64,000 nucleotides of DNA, from contig NZ_QJJQ01000003.1 of assembly GCF_003201975.1 (NCBI RefSeq), positions 62,001-126,000 of the forward strand. Direction: 5' to 3'. Positions 44,947 to 54,945 of the stretch are shown in pieces. A model generated the notes under the pieces. The model worked only from the letters and a program-made list of their open reading frames with translations. It was not told the DNA's origin and made no database searches. A program made the position numbers and the translations under genes. This stretch comes from Pseudogracilibacillus auburnensis. GTDB taxonomy: Bacteria > Bacillota > Bacilli > Bacillales > Amphibacillaceae. Numbering within the stretch: the first letter of the stretch is position 1; the number at the start of each line of letters is the position of its first letter.

Positions 44947-46893
44947 ATGACGGTATTAGGAATAGTGAGAGATAGACTTATACAGCCGGCAAATAATGGA
45001 GTGACTACTTTACGAGATGGTCAAATTGTTCAAGGGAAAATATTGAAAATATTCCCAAATAATCGTGCCGAAATTCAAATTGGTGCTCATAAATTAGTAG
45101 CGGAAATTACTACTCCATTAAGTGTTGGTAGAGGATATTTCTTTCAAGTGCAAGCAGCTGATAAATTAGTTCAATTAAAAGTGATTGGTGAACCTTTAAA
45201 GCAAGAAAATAGCCAAAATATAGTACATTTACTAACTCAGTTAGGGATAAAAGGGACGAAACTAAATAGTCAATTTATGCACGCTCTAATGAATGATAAA
45301 GTTTCATTTACCGAAGAGCAACTACAACAAGCAGTGCAAATGTTGGAGAAAGCTCCAAGTAAAACGGATGCAATGCAAGTGCTAAAAGAAATGATTGCTA
45401 ACCGCTTGCCTATGACCAATACTATTTTTCAAGCACTTTCTTCCAATCAGCATACAACCATCTCGCCGTTATTACACCAACTAATAACAGAATTAAGGCA
45501 ACTTCCTCATTTACAGGATTCACAACAAAAATTACTTACGCTTTTAGAAAGTATTGTTGAGAGGCCTTTATCTTCGGAATTACAATTAGTCAAACAAATG
45601 TTTGATGCCCCTCAACAAAGGGAAACAATTTTTACTCTTTTAAAGATGGCTGGAATTGTCGATATCAATCAGCAAGTATCTCGTTTGAATAATGCAGTTG
45701 GACAATTCCTTCAAGCTAATCGTAACCATATATCGGTTGAACAATTTTGGAATTCTTTCATTGGAAGGGAAATTTACAAGGAGTCAAGCATGTCACAGAC
45801 AGTAGAGCAACCCATTAACTCGTTGAAAACTAATTTTCAGCATACGACAGGACAAAACATTGGCGAAAAAGAGGTAGGACAATTTTCTTCAGAGAGGAGC
45901 AATCAAATCCTACAAACATTTTCAACAATTGTAGTAAATGCCCGAGAAATACAAGCAATAGCCGCAAAAATAATTGGACTATTTCATCATCCATTGAAAA
46001 CTAATACCATTTCAAGTGAACAATTAGCAACATGGAGAAACATGATAATGGATGAATTAATACCACTTTTACCTACTATTACAAAAGAAAAAATACGACC
46101 ATTATTCCAACAAAATAAGATGGAGAATAACACGCAATTAATCCAATTATTACAAATGATGGCGAATAAAGAGACATACAAGATAGCACAAGATGTACTT
46201 TTAACTGAGACAAAAGAACATAATAGTTTATATGAGCCCTTACAAAGACAGTTCATTATCCATATAAACAATTATGTCCAATCAATTGGACTTCTCGATG
46301 AATCGCAGCTAAAAATGCACTTTTCCTCCATACTGGAGCAAGGAGAGACTATAGTAAATCATAAACAACCTGAAACAGTGAAATCGCTTCTCCTACAAAT
46401 GATTCAGCAAGAAAATGTTGGTTCAAATGAACGAGTCCACCAACTTCTTCACTTCATTAATGGTATGCAGTTACAATCTGTGCAAGAATCGAATAATTTT
46501 CTTCATGCTGCTTTACAGATTCCAGGAGAAAAGCTTGGTTTACATAAAGATATTTTTATGCAATTTGAAGGGAAAAAAACGGAAAAAGATCAAATCGATC
46601 CAGACTATTGTCGAATTTTATTTGTCTTACATTTACACCATTTACAAGAAACAATTATCGACATGCATATACAGAAAAGAATAATTTCGGTCACAATTTT
46701 TAATGATATACACGATTTAACATATAATAATACTGATTTAAAAGAAACACTAGCTCACAATTTAAATAAGTTACATTATCATTTATCGACCATTACATGG
46801 AAGCCACTTCATGTACCCGAGCAAAATGAAACGATCAAGCAGCCCAAAAAAGACTTGAATAATCAAAAAGAAAGGTTTGATTTTTTCATATGA
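44947..46893 (+). CDS. ylqG: YlqG-like protein, hook-length-control-like
   Basis: 648 residues with high Gln content and long helical stretches. There are no membrane helices or signal peptide. B. subtilis YlqG lies in the same place between rnhB and ylqH. Function is unknown. The low-complexity, Gln-rich composition and the ylqH partner resemble flagellar hook-length control proteins (FliK type), which act with FlhB; this is inference only. It overlaps ylqH by 4 bases. Confidence 0.75.
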   Translation: MTVLGIVRDRLIQPANNGVTTLRDGQIVQGKILKIFPNNRAEIQIGAHKLVAEITTPLSVGRGYFFQVQAADKLVQLKVIGEPLKQENSQNIVHLLTQLGIKGTKLNSQFMHALMNDKVSFTEEQLQQAVQMLEKAPSKTDAMQVLKEMIANRLPMTNTIFQALSSNQHTTISPLLHQLITELRQLPHLQDSQQKLLTLLESIVERPLSSELQLVKQMFDAPQQRETIFTLLKMAGIVDINQQVSRLNNAVGQFLQANRNHISVEQFWNSFIGREIYKESSMSQTVEQPINSLKTNFQHTTGQNIGEKEVGQFSSERSNQILQTFSTIVVNAREIQAIAAKIIGLFHHPLKTNTISSEQLATWRNMIMDELIPLLPTITKEKIRPLFQQNKMENNTQLIQLLQMMANKETYKIAQDVLLTETKEHNSLYEPLQRQFIIHINNYVQSIGLLDESQLKMHFSSILEQGETIVNHKQPETVKSLLLQMIQQENVGSNERVHQLLHFINGMQLQSVQESNNFLHAALQIPGEKLGLHKDIFMQFEGKKTEKDQIDPDYCRILFVLHLHHLQETIIDMHIQKRIISVTIFNDIHDLTYNNTDLKETLAHNLNKLHYHLSTITWKPLHVPEQNETIKQPKKDLNNQKERFDFFI

Positions 46894-47159
46894 ACGAACA
46901 TAGAAAAAAAGCAGCTGCTTTATCCTATGATCAAACAGAAGGTGCACCACCTCGAGTTTCAGCCTTAGGGAAGGGACTTGTCGCAGAAACGATTATTGAA
47001 AGTGCTCAAGAACATCATATACCTGTATTAGAGGATCCATCATTAGTTGAATTGTTAGCTAATTTGAATGTGAATGAAACGATCCCTGAAGAATTATATG
47101 AAGCTGTTGCTGAGGTGTTCGCTTTTGTTTATCGGTTAGATCAAAAAATCGACAAATGA
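46890..47159 (+). CDS. ylqH: FlhB C-terminal-like protein YlqH
   Basis: An 89-residue stand-alone copy of the cytoplasmic FlhB/YscU domain. It reads KKAAALSYDQTEGAPPRVSA then AKG-like GKGLVAETI and DPSLVELLANL. The NPTH autocleavage loop of full FlhB is absent. It is found in many Gram-positives beside ylqG. A role as a regulator of flagellar or other export is plausible but unproven. It starts by an ATGA overlap with ylqG. Confidence 0.88.
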   Translation: MNEHRKKAAALSYDQTEGAPPRVSALGKGLVAETIIESAQEHHIPVLEDPSLVELLANLNVNETIPEELYEAVAEVFAFVYRLDQKIDK

Positions 47160-47199
47160 TAAGGAATACGAATCAGTATAGATAATTAATGCTTATTCT

Positions 47200-47228
47200 T
47201 TGTTTAATTCTGTCGTTTTTATTACAAT
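47200..47228 (+). promoter_or_regulatory. Sigma-A promoter of sucCD
   Basis: TTGTTT and TACAAT with exactly 17 bases between, 37 bases before sucC. Confidence 0.55.
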
Positions 47229-47264
47229 AAGATAGCAGTCAATTTTTTAAACGGAGGCATTTAG

Positions 47265-48443
47265 ATGAACATACATGAGTATCAAGGTAAAAATATTTTG
47301 AGGCAGTACGGAGTAAATGTACCTAATGGGCATGTAGCGTATTCGATTGATGAGGCTGTAGAGTATGCGAAAAGAATCGGTAGTGAAGTAACGGTTGTAA
47401 AAGCTCAAATTCATGCTGGTGGAAGAGGAAAAGCCGGCGGCGTTAAAGTTGCACACAATTTAGATGAAGTACGTGCATATGCAAAAGAAATTTTAGGGAA
47501 AGTACTTGTTACTCCTCAAACAGGACCAGAAGGAAAAGAAGTGAAACGATTATTAATCGAGGAAGGATGTAATATTGATAAAGAATATTATCTCGGCCTT
47601 GTATTAGATCGCAATCTCTCTAAAATTGTTTTGATGGGCTCTGAAGAAGGTGGCATGGAAATTGAAGAAGTTGCTGCCGAAACACCTGAAAAGATTTTTA
47701 AGGAAGTAATTGATCCAGCTATTGGCTTAACAGGGTTCCAAGCGAGAAGATTAGCATTTAATTTAAATTTTCCTAATAAAGTCATTAATAAAGTTGCTAA
47801 TTTAATGTTAAATTTATATCAAGCATTTATTGATAAAGATTGTATGGTTGCGGAAATTAACCCTTTAGTTACAACGAAAGAGGGAAATGTATTAGCACTT
47901 GATGCGAAAATGAATTTTGATGGGAATGCGTTATATCGTCAAAAAGATGTATTAGAATTAAGAGATCTTGATGAAGAGGATCGCAATGAAATAGAAGCTT
48001 CAAAATATGATTTAAGCTATATTCAACTTGATGGAGATATCGGTTGTATGGTTAATGGTGCAGGTCTTGCAATGGCAACGATGGATATCATTAAATATGA
48101 AGGCGGAAACCCGGCAAACTTCTTAGACGTTGGTGGAGATGCTACACCTGAAAAAGTAGCCGAGGCATTTAAAATAATTTTATCTGATCCAAAGGTAAAA
48201 GGAATTCTTGTTAACGTGTTTGGTGGAATAATGAAGTGTGATTATATTGCCCAGGGGATCATTGCGGCTACAAAACAATTCGATTTAAAAATTCCACTTG
48301 TCGTACGATTAGAGGGTACGAACGTTGATATCGGCAAGAAATTATTAAATGAATCAGGTCTCAATATTACAGCTGCAGATTCAATGGGCGATGGAGCAAA
48401 AAAAATCGTTAACATGGTAAAAGAAACAGTTAAACAAAAATAA
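47265..48443 (+). CDS. sucC: Succinyl-CoA synthetase, beta subunit
   Basis: Forms succinate and nucleoside triphosphate from succinyl-CoA in the TCA cycle, with SucD. It starts [17 protein letters not shown]. The ATP-grasp region has '[16 protein letters not shown]' and the C-terminal part '[16 protein letters not shown]'. 392 residues, slightly longer than B. subtilis (385). ACGGAGGC precedes the ATG. A 64-base gap separates it from sucD. Confidence 0.97.
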   Translation: MNIHEYQGKNILRQYGVNVPNGHVAYSIDEAVEYAKRIGSEVTVVKAQIHAGGRGKAGGVKVAHNLDEVRAYAKEILGKVLVTPQTGPEGKEVKRLLIEEGCNIDKEYYLGLVLDRNLSKIVLMGSEEGGMEIEEVAAETPEKIFKEVIDPAIGLTGFQARRLAFNLNFPNKVINKVANLMLNLYQAFIDKDCMVAEINPLVTTKEGNVLALDAKMNFDGNALYRQKDVLELRDLDEEDRNEIEASKYDLSYIQLDGDIGCMVNGAGLAMATMDIIKYEGGNPANFLDVGGDATPEKVAEAFKIILSDPKVKGILVNVFGGIMKCDYIAQGIIAATKQFDLKIPLVVRLEGTNVDIGKKLLNESGLNITAADSMGDGAKKIVNMVKETVKQK

Positions 48444-48507
48444 CGATGCTTGAGCGAAATGACAAAATAAACGTGCGATATCAGTTTCAAGAAAGGACGT
48501 TTCGATA

Positions 48508-49410
48508 ATGAGTATTTATGTTGATAAAGATACAAAAGTGATTGTACAAGGAATTACTGGTTCTGCAGGGATGGATCATTCAGAACAAATGCTTAAATAT
48601 GGTACAAACATTGTCGGTGGTGTTACTCCAGCAAAAGGAGGGACGACAATTTTAGGCGTTCCTGTCTTTAATACAGTGGAAGAAGCAGTTAAGGCTACTG
48701 GGGCAACAGTGTCGATTATTTATGTTCCGGCGCCATTTGCAGCGGACGCAATTATGGAGGCAACTGATGCAGGGTTAGAGATGACAATTTGCATTACGGA
48801 ACATATCCCAATCACAGATATGATTAAAGTAAAAGATTACATGAAAGATAAAAATACACGATTAATTGGTCCAAATTGTCCAGGGGTCATTACTGCTGAT
48901 GAATGTAAAATCGGTATTATGCCTGGTTATATACATAAAAAAGGCCATATTGGTGTTGTTTCACGTTCTGGAACATTGACGTATGAAGCAGTACATCAAT
49001 TATCTCAAGCTGGTTATGGACAAACGACTGCTGTAGGAATCGGTGGAGACCCAGTTAATGGAACTTCATTTATCGATGTATTAAAAGAATTTAATGAAGA
49101 CCCAGAAACACTTGCTGTGATGATGATTGGTGAAATTGGTGGTACTGCAGAGGAACAAGCCGCACGTTGGGTGAAAGAAAATATGACCAAACCTGTTGCA
49201 GGATTTATCGGTGGAGCGACTGCCCCTCCAGGAAAAAGAATGGGGCATGCAGGAGCAATTATTTCTGGTGGTGAAGGTACTGCCAAAGAGAAAAAACGTG
49301 TGATGGCTGAATGTGGTATTAAAGTCGCTGAATCACCAGCCAAAATGGGCGAAACAATGATTAACCTATTAAAAGAAAAAGATCTAGCCGAAAAATGTAA
49401 AACACATTAG
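48508..49410 (+). CDS. sucD: Succinyl-CoA synthetase, alpha subunit
   Basis: The CoA-binding and phospho-histidine subunit. The CoA site is [18 protein letters not shown] near the N-terminus. The histidine that is phosphorylated lies in [13 protein letters not shown] (~residue 250). 300 residues, as in B. subtilis. GAAAGGACG precedes ATG. It ends the sucCD unit; a palindromic element and a terminator follow. Confidence 0.97.
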   Translation: MSIYVDKDTKVIVQGITGSAGMDHSEQMLKYGTNIVGGVTPAKGGTTILGVPVFNTVEEAVKATGATVSIIYVPAPFAADAIMEATDAGLEMTICITEHIPITDMIKVKDYMKDKNTRLIGPNCPGVITADECKIGIMPGYIHKKGHIGVVSRSGTLTYEAVHQLSQAGYGQTTAVGIGGDPVNGTSFIDVLKEFNEDPETLAVMMIGEIGGTAEEQAARWVKENMTKPVAGFIGGATAPPGKRMGHAGAIISGGEGTAKEKKRVMAECGIKVAESPAKMGETMINLLKEKDLAEKCKTH

Positions 49411-49413
49411 AAA

Positions 49414-49542
49414 AGCGAAAGCAACCGTTTAGCAACGTATAAACTGCGCCTGCACATTGCGGGGTGGTTCAATGTTACCACGCAAAGTGGCGCAATTAAT
49501 TGAACTTCCTTTGAACTAGACCAGAACAACTAGGCTTTCGCC
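49414..49542. repeat. Palindromic intergenic element after sucD
   Basis: About 130 bases with GCGAAAGC (49415-49422) and GCTTTCGC (49534-49541) as outer arms. It is GC-richer than its surroundings and has inner TTGCGGGGTGGTTCAAT. There is no coding content. It is probably a repeat of the Bacillaceae type, but only one copy is in this window. Confidence 0.55.
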
Positions 49543-49616
49543 AAATAATAAGGTAACTATCGTTTGAAAAGAAGCTTTACAAAGACATTTTATTTTGATA
49601 TGTTATAAATCAATGG

Positions 49617-49647
49617 AGAACCTAACCTTTTAGGTTCTTCTCTTTAT
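49617..49647 (+). terminator. Terminator between sucD and dprA
   Basis: AGAACCTAA (49617-49625) and TTAGGTTCT (49630-49638) around CCTT, then TCTCTTT. Confidence 0.65.
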
Positions 49648-49668
49648 AGAAAAGGAGTTGTTGCATCG

Positions 49669-50532
49669 TTGCAAAAAGTCCGGAAACGTCTCATTTTTTT
49701 ACACCGTTTTATGACTCGTCGAATGATACATAAAATAACACAGTTCGACAAAACCTTAGAAAAAATCTTCTCTTTTACCCCAAACGAGATAAGTCATTCC
49801 TTATCCATCCCACTAAAAAAAGCGTCAACCATCTATAAAAAATTGAATCACCTTGACCATCCGCAGATGATGAAAAAAGATGAGGAAATAGCGCAAATTG
49901 TTACCATATATGATAAGGAGTATCCAGATCAACTTAAAACAATTCCTGATGCGCCACTTGTACTTTATACATTAGGTAATATAGCACTCCTTAAACATCT
50001 CCCTTCAATAAGTGTTATTGGCACTAGAAAGCCAACCAATGAAGCTCCACAAAAACTAAAACAGATAGTCACACCGATCATAAAAAACGATTGGGTCATT
50101 GTTAGTGGACTAGCGTATGGAATAGATAGTCTCGCCCATAAGTTAGCTTTATTTCACAAGGGCAAAACAATTACTGTGTTAGGAAGTGGATTGAATCATA
50201 TTTATCCTAGAGAAAATATTCAATTATTTGAACAAATTGCAAAAATGGGGCTAGTTGTAACTGAATATCCCCCCGATGTCCCACCAAGAAAATATCATTT
50301 TCCTGAAAGGAATCGTATCATTAGCGGATTAAGTTTAGCAACATTAGTCATCGAAGCGACAGAAAAAAGCGGTACTCTTATTACTGTCGATCAAGCATTA
50401 GATCAAGGTAGAGAAGTTTACGCTGTTCCAGGTTCACCATTAATAAAACAAACAGTCGGTTGCCATCAAATGATTCAAGATGGGGCAAAACTAATTATGT
50501 GTGCGAATGATATTTTAGATGATTGGAAATAA
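49669..50532 (+). CDS. dprA: DNA processing protein DprA (Smf)
   Basis: Loads RecA onto incoming single-stranded DNA during transformation. The Rossmann fold core includes SVIGTRKPTNEA (~residue 105), VSGLAYGIDSLAHKLAL and GSGLNHIYPREN. 287 residues (B. subtilis 297). TTG 49669 is the likely start, with AAAGGAG 11 bases upstream, a wide spacing. The usual place is between sucD and topA, as here. Confidence 0.95.
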   Translation: MQKVRKRLIFLHRFMTRRMIHKITQFDKTLEKIFSFTPNEISHSLSIPLKKASTIYKKLNHLDHPQMMKKDEEIAQIVTIYDKEYPDQLKTIPDAPLVLYTLGNIALLKHLPSISVIGTRKPTNEAPQKLKQIVTPIIKNDWVIVSGLAYGIDSLAHKLALFHKGKTITVLGSGLNHIYPRENIQLFEQIAKMGLVVTEYPPDVPPRKYHFPERNRIISGLSLATLVIEATEKSGTLITVDQALDQGREVYAVPGSPLIKQTVGCHQMIQDGAKLIMCANDILDDWK

Positions 50533-50625
50533 GTTAAAAAGACAAATTATCGTGGTAAACTGCCCATTATTACACTTTATATATCTGAAAAACAAGGATA
50601 ATCTATAAAAAAATAATCGCTATAT

Positions 50626-50654
50626 TTGACAAAACAACATGATGTCCTTACTAT
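50626..50654 (+). promoter_or_regulatory. Sigma-A promoter of topA
   Basis: A consensus -35 TTGACA and -10 TACTAT with 17-base spacing, the best promoter in the window, about 134 bases before topA. Confidence 0.8.
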
Positions 50655-50697
50655 TAGTGGAGATTTCTATTTTATTTCATATAAATATAAAAAACAC

Positions 50698-50731
50698 AAG
50701 AGGATGTTCAAAGTATTTGGGTTATCCTCTT
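50698..50731 (+). promoter_or_regulatory. Leader hairpin before topA
   Basis: AAGAGGAT (50698-50705) pairs with ATCCTCTT (50724-50731). It lies in the untranslated leader. The start GAGGATGTTCAAA echoes the ends of the MITE-like repeats at 8.2 and 21.2 kb, so it may be a solo relic. Confidence 0.4.
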
Positions 50732-50787
50732 ATGAATGCGAAAACTAACTATATAAATTAACCCTCAAGTTAATAGGAGGAAAGAAT

Positions 50788-52866
50788 ATGTCAAATTATC
50801 TTGTAATCGTAGAATCACCAGCTAAAGCAAAAACAATTGAAAGATATTTAGGAAAAAAATATAAAGTGAAAGCATCAATGGGTCATGTACGCGATTTACC
50901 AAAAAGTCAAATGGGTGTTAATGTGGAAGAGCAATATAAACCGAAATATATCACCATTCGAGGAAAGGGAGATATTTTAAAGGAATTACGTAAAGAAGCA
51001 AAAAAAGCGACTAAAATTTATCTTGCCGCTGACCCGGATCGTGAAGGGGAAGCTATTGCTTGGCATTTAGCCCACGCATTAAATGTCGATGAAAATTCTG
51101 AATGTCGAGTTGTATTCAATGAAATAACGAAAGACGCGATTAAAGAGTCTTTTAAACACCCTCGAAAGATTGACTATGATTTAGTAGATGCACAGCAGGC
51201 GCGGCGGATTTTGGATCGTCTAGTCGGCTATAATATTAGTCCATTGTTGTGGAAGAAAGTGAAAAAAGGGTTAAGTGCAGGACGTGTCCAATCTGTTGCA
51301 GTGAAAATGATTATTGAGCGCGAAAAAGAAATTAAAAACTTTAAGCCAGAAGAATATTGGTCAATCGAAGCAGCTTTCCTAAAAAACAAAGATAGTTTTA
51401 CCGGTAAATTTTACGGTATAGATGGAAAGAAACGAGAGTTACACAATGAGGCTGAAGTAAAAGAGATCATAAAAAAATTAACAGATAAACAATTTAAAAT
51501 TGATAAAGTAAATAAGCGGGAGAGAAGAAGAAATCCTGCTAAGCCATTTATTACATCGACATTACAACAAGAGGCCGCTAGAAAATTAAATTTTCGGGCG
51601 AGAAAAACGATGATGATTGCCCAGCAGTTATATGAAGGAATTGACCTAGGTAGAAAATCTGGTGGTATCACCGGGTTAATTACGTATATGCGTACAGACT
51701 CAACTCGAATTTCAGTAACTGCAAGAAATGAAGCTGTATCATATATTGAAGAAAAGTTTGGCAAACAATATGTTGGTGCGATAAAAAATCAGAAACAACA
51801 AGAAGGTGCTCAAGATGCTCACGAAGCAATTAGACCGACATCTTCTTTGCGGGACCCTGCTTCCTTAAAAGGGATTTTATCTAATGATCAATATAAATTA
51901 TATAAATTAATTTATGATCGATTTTTGGCTAGTCAAATGGCACCAGCAGTAATGGATACGATGACCGTACATTTACTAAATAATGGTGTCGAATTTAGAG
52001 CAACCGGTTCAAAGATAAAATTCAAAGGATTTATGACTGTATATATAGAAGGAACAGATCATGAGAAGAAGGAAGAAGAAAAGTATCTTCCTGATTTAAA
52101 AGAGGGTGAATGTGTAACCTATAAAGATCTAACGCCTAATCAACATTTCACACAGCCGCCACCAAGGTATACAGAGGCGACACTTGTTGGTACTTTAGAG
52201 AAACAAGGAATTGGTAGACCTTCTACTTATGCTCCAACTTTAGATACGATTCAACGTAGAGGATATGTTAATTTAGATAATAGACGATTCGTTCCAACCG
52301 AACTTGGCGAAATTGTGGTCGATATATTAGATGAATATTTTCCTGAAATTACAAATGTTGATTTCACTGTACAAATGGAAGATAATCTAGACTTGGTCGA
52401 AGAAGGAAAAGTCGGCTGGATTAATATCATTGATGACTTCTATCAAGATTTTCATGTTCGTCTTGAAAAAGCGGAAGAGGAAATGAAAACGATTGAGATA
52501 AAAGATGAACCTGCTGGTATTGACTGTGAAAAATGTGGCCACCCGATGGTTTATAAAATGGGACGATACGGCAAATTTATGGCATGTTCTAACTTCCCTG
52601 ATTGCCGTAATACGAAGCCTATTTTAAAAAAGATCGGAGTAACATGTCCATCGTGTAAAAAAGGTGAAATAGTTGAACGAAAGTCGAAAAAGAACCGAGT
52701 TTTTTATGGATGTGACACATACCCTGACTGTGAATTTGTTTCTTGGGATAAGCCGGTAGCTAGAAGTTGTCCAAAATGTGACGCTTATTTAGTTGAAAAA
52801 AGAACAAAAAAACAAGTCCAGGTAAAATGTAGTAATTGTGATTATCAAGAAAATGTGCAAGAATAA
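50788..52866 (+). CDS. topA: DNA topoisomerase I
   Basis: Type IA topoisomerase that relaxes negative supercoils. 692 residues (B. subtilis 691). The Toprim start is [20 protein letters not shown] and '[15 protein letters not shown]' holds the metal-binding acidic residues. The active tyrosine lies in [13 protein letters not shown] (~residue 298). Three C-terminal four-cysteine zinc modules are intact: CEKCGHP...CSNFPDC, CPSCKKG...CDTYPDC and CPKCDAY...CSNC. AGGAGGAAAG precedes the ATG. In B. subtilis trmFO follows; here it is missing. Confidence 0.97.
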   Translation: MSNYLVIVESPAKAKTIERYLGKKYKVKASMGHVRDLPKSQMGVNVEEQYKPKYITIRGKGDILKELRKEAKKATKIYLAADPDREGEAIAWHLAHALNVDENSECRVVFNEITKDAIKESFKHPRKIDYDLVDAQQARRILDRLVGYNISPLLWKKVKKGLSAGRVQSVAVKMIIEREKEIKNFKPEEYWSIEAAFLKNKDSFTGKFYGIDGKKRELHNEAEVKEIIKKLTDKQFKIDKVNKRERRRNPAKPFITSTLQQEAARKLNFRARKTMMIAQQLYEGIDLGRKSGGITGLITYMRTDSTRISVTARNEAVSYIEEKFGKQYVGAIKNQKQQEGAQDAHEAIRPTSSLRDPASLKGILSNDQYKLYKLIYDRFLASQMAPAVMDTMTVHLLNNGVEFRATGSKIKFKGFMTVYIEGTDHEKKEEEKYLPDLKEGECVTYKDLTPNQHFTQPPPRYTEATLVGTLEKQGIGRPSTYAPTLDTIQRRGYVNLDNRRFVPTELGEIVVDILDEYFPEITNVDFTVQMEDNLDLVEEGKVGWINIIDDFYQDFHVRLEKAEEEMKTIEIKDEPAGIDCEKCGHPMVYKMGRYGKFMACSNFPDCRNTKPILKKIGVTCPSCKKGEIVERKSKKNRVFYGCDTYPDCEFVSWDKPVARSCPKCDAYLVEKRTKKQVQVKCSNCDYQENVQE

Positions 52867-53051
52867 ATAAAATGGTGCATGATATAATTATTAAGAGCAA
52901 TAAATTTGACTATACAAATGAGAAGGAGTAAAATATTTGTTTGGAATATTACAATCTGAAATGATGAGAGTAATGTTCCGAACTTTATTTTCGATACTGT
53001 ATTTCTGAATTTTGTTACAATTTAGTTAAATTTATTGCTAGTGATTTTTTT

Positions 53052-53080
53052 TTGTGATATGCTTAACTCGTTCGTATAAT
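53052..53080 (+). promoter_or_regulatory. Sigma-A promoter of the xerC-hslVU-codY unit
   Basis: TTGTGA and a perfect TATAAT with a 17-base spacer. The predicted transcript has an untranslated leader of ~260 bases before xerC. Confidence 0.65.
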
Positions 53081-53086
53081 GTAGAC

Positions 53087-53300
53087 TTGGGTTCAGTGTG
53101 GAATTACTAATTTCATCTGAAGCTTCGTCGCACTTTAGAGCGTTCAAGTGTGCCGATAATACGACTGTTTCACATACTTATCGCGTTCAGAGTTTAACAA
53201 ATCAGCAGAAGCGCACCATCGCCTTTGTCTACACCTAACGGCTTGACATTGGTGTATTTGCTTGAGCGGTACTTATCTCTTTTCTGTTGAAACGGGATCA
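53087..53300 (+). other. Structured, repeat-like leader before xerC
   Basis: This replaces the trmFO position of B. subtilis. Hairpin-forming pieces are visible, for example CGATAA...TTATCG (53155-53184). The block CACC...CTAACGGCTTG...GGTGT (53215-53252) recurs at 59.07-59.11 kb. It is GC-richer than its surroundings. It could be a regulatory leader or an inserted repeat; the shared block favours a repeat. Confidence 0.5.
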
Positions 53301-53347
53301 TTTCGTAACACCGCTGAGATAAAATGGCGCAACGATGGAGTGAGATG

Positions 53348-54277
53348 ATGCAGCGATTAAATACGCATCTAAAACGATTTATTGAATATTTACAAGTTGA
53401 AAAAAATGCATCTGATTATACGATTACTTTTTATCAAAGCGATTTACAGTTATTCTTTCAATTTTTAGTTAAGGAAGAAGTAAAAGATATAGCTGATGTA
53501 GACCCAATGGTAGTAAGACTGTTCTTAACAGAATTATATAAACGGAAACTTAGTAGAAAGTCTGTATCTAGAACACTTTCTTGTTTACGAACATTTTATA
53601 AATTTCTAGAAAAAGACCATGTTATTGAACGAAATCCTTTTATTCACATTCCTTTACCGAAACAGGATAAACGTATTCCTAGCTTTTTTTATCTGAAAGA
53701 GTTATCTGAATTATTTGAGGTTAGTGATCTAACAACTCCCTTAGGCCAACGGAATCAAGCATTGCTTGAAGTTTTTTATGCGACAGGTATTCGTGTCAGT
53801 GAATGTCAAGGACTTAAGCTTGATAATATCGACTTTTCGATTGGCATATTAAATGTGATTGGGAAAGGGAGAAAGGAAAGATATATACCGTTTGGACAAT
53901 ATGCACAAGATGCACTATCTACATATATTAAAGATGGAAGAAGCAAATTGCTGAATAAAGCATCGTTCAGTTCGAATCATGTCTTTTTAAATGCGCGAGG
54001 AAATCCAATAACGACGAGAGGAATACATTATACACTCCAACAAATGGTGAAAAAAACATCATTAACAGTCAATATGCATCCACATAAACTACGTCACACA
54101 TTTGCAACTCATTTACTTAATGAAGGAGCTGACCTACGTGCAGTTCAAGAGTTGCTTGGGCATGAAAATTTATCTTCTACTCAAATTTATACTCATGTGA
54201 CCAAAGATAGATTACGAAATGTTTATTTAAATAGTCATCCTCGGGCAAAACTAGATGGATATAATGAAGGGAAATAA
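53348..54277 (+). CDS. xerC: Tyrosine recombinase XerC (CodV)
   Basis: Resolves chromosome dimers at dif together with XerD. The N-terminal SAM-like DNA-binding domain is followed by the catalytic domain. Catalytic residues are in TGIRVSE (Arg), 'GKGRKERYIP' (Lys), HPHKLRHTFATHLL (His-Arg), LGHENLSSTQIY (His) and IYTHV (Tyr). ATG 53348 gives 309 residues (B. subtilis 304). ATG 53345 is also possible. GATGGAG precedes. It leads hslV-hslU-codY. Confidence 0.95.
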   Translation: MQRLNTHLKRFIEYLQVEKNASDYTITFYQSDLQLFFQFLVKEEVKDIADVDPMVVRLFLTELYKRKLSRKSVSRTLSCLRTFYKFLEKDHVIERNPFIHIPLPKQDKRIPSFFYLKELSELFEVSDLTTPLGQRNQALLEVFYATGIRVSECQGLKLDNIDFSIGILNVIGKGRKERYIPFGQYAQDALSTYIKDGRSKLLNKASFSSNHVFLNARGNPITTRGIHYTLQQMVKKTSLTVNMHPHKLRHTFATHLLNEGADLRAVQELLGHENLSSTQIYTHVTKDRLRNVYLNSHPRAKLDGYNEGK

Positions 54278-54365
54278 AATAAAACATAGGTCTATTGATC
54301 TGCCGCATACATGTAAATGGTGGCTTTTCTATGAAGCCAAGTTTTCGAAAGGGAGCGGATGCTAG

Positions 54366-54911
54366 ATGTCAAATGAAATGCATGCTACGACTATTTTTGC
54401 AATCCAGCATAAAGGGCAATGTGCAATGAGTGGTGATGGGCAAGTAACACTCGGAAATACCGTTGTAATGAAGCATAAGGCTCAAAAAGTTCGTACATTA
54501 TATAAAGATCAAGTAATCGCTGGATTTGCAGGTTCTGTTGCAGATGCTTTTACTTTATTTGAAAAATTTGAAGGAAAATTAGAAGAATATAATGGAAATT
54601 TAATGAGAGCGTCTGTTGAATTAGCGAAGGAATGGCGCAGTGATAAAGTGTTGCGCAGATTAGAAGCAATGCTTATTGTAATGAATAAGGAGCATATGTT
54701 TTTATTATCGGGTACAGGTGAAGTAATAGAGCCTGATGATGGTATACTTGCAATTGGTTCTGGAGGTAACTATGCTTTAAGTGCTGGGAGGGCGCTTGCA
54801 CAATATTCCCCTAACTTAACAGCGAAAGAAATCTCTGAAGCAGCATTAAAAATAGCGAGTGATATTTGCGTGTATACGAATGAGCAAATTACAACAAAAG
54901 TGATTGAGTAA
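54366..54911 (+). CDS. hslV: ATP-dependent protease HslV (ClpQ/CodW)
   Basis: The proteolytic chamber subunit. Bacillus ClpQ uses an N-terminal Ser after Met removal, and this one starts M-S-N-E then [13 protein letters not shown], consistent with an N-terminal serine at residue 2 where E. coli has Thr. 181 residues, equal to B. subtilis. '[11 protein letters not shown]' and '[14 protein letters not shown]' are conserved. It pairs with hslU 34 bases downstream. Confidence 0.96.
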   Translation: MSNEMHATTIFAIQHKGQCAMSGDGQVTLGNTVVMKHKAQKVRTLYKDQVIAGFAGSVADAFTLFEKFEGKLEEYNGNLMRASVELAKEWRSDKVLRRLEAMLIVMNKEHMFLLSGTGEVIEPDDGILAIGSGGNYALSAGRALAQYSPNLTAKEISEAALKIASDICVYTNEQITTKVIE

Positions 54912-54945
54912 TAATGGGTTGGATGGAAAGGAGTTTTATTGAAAA

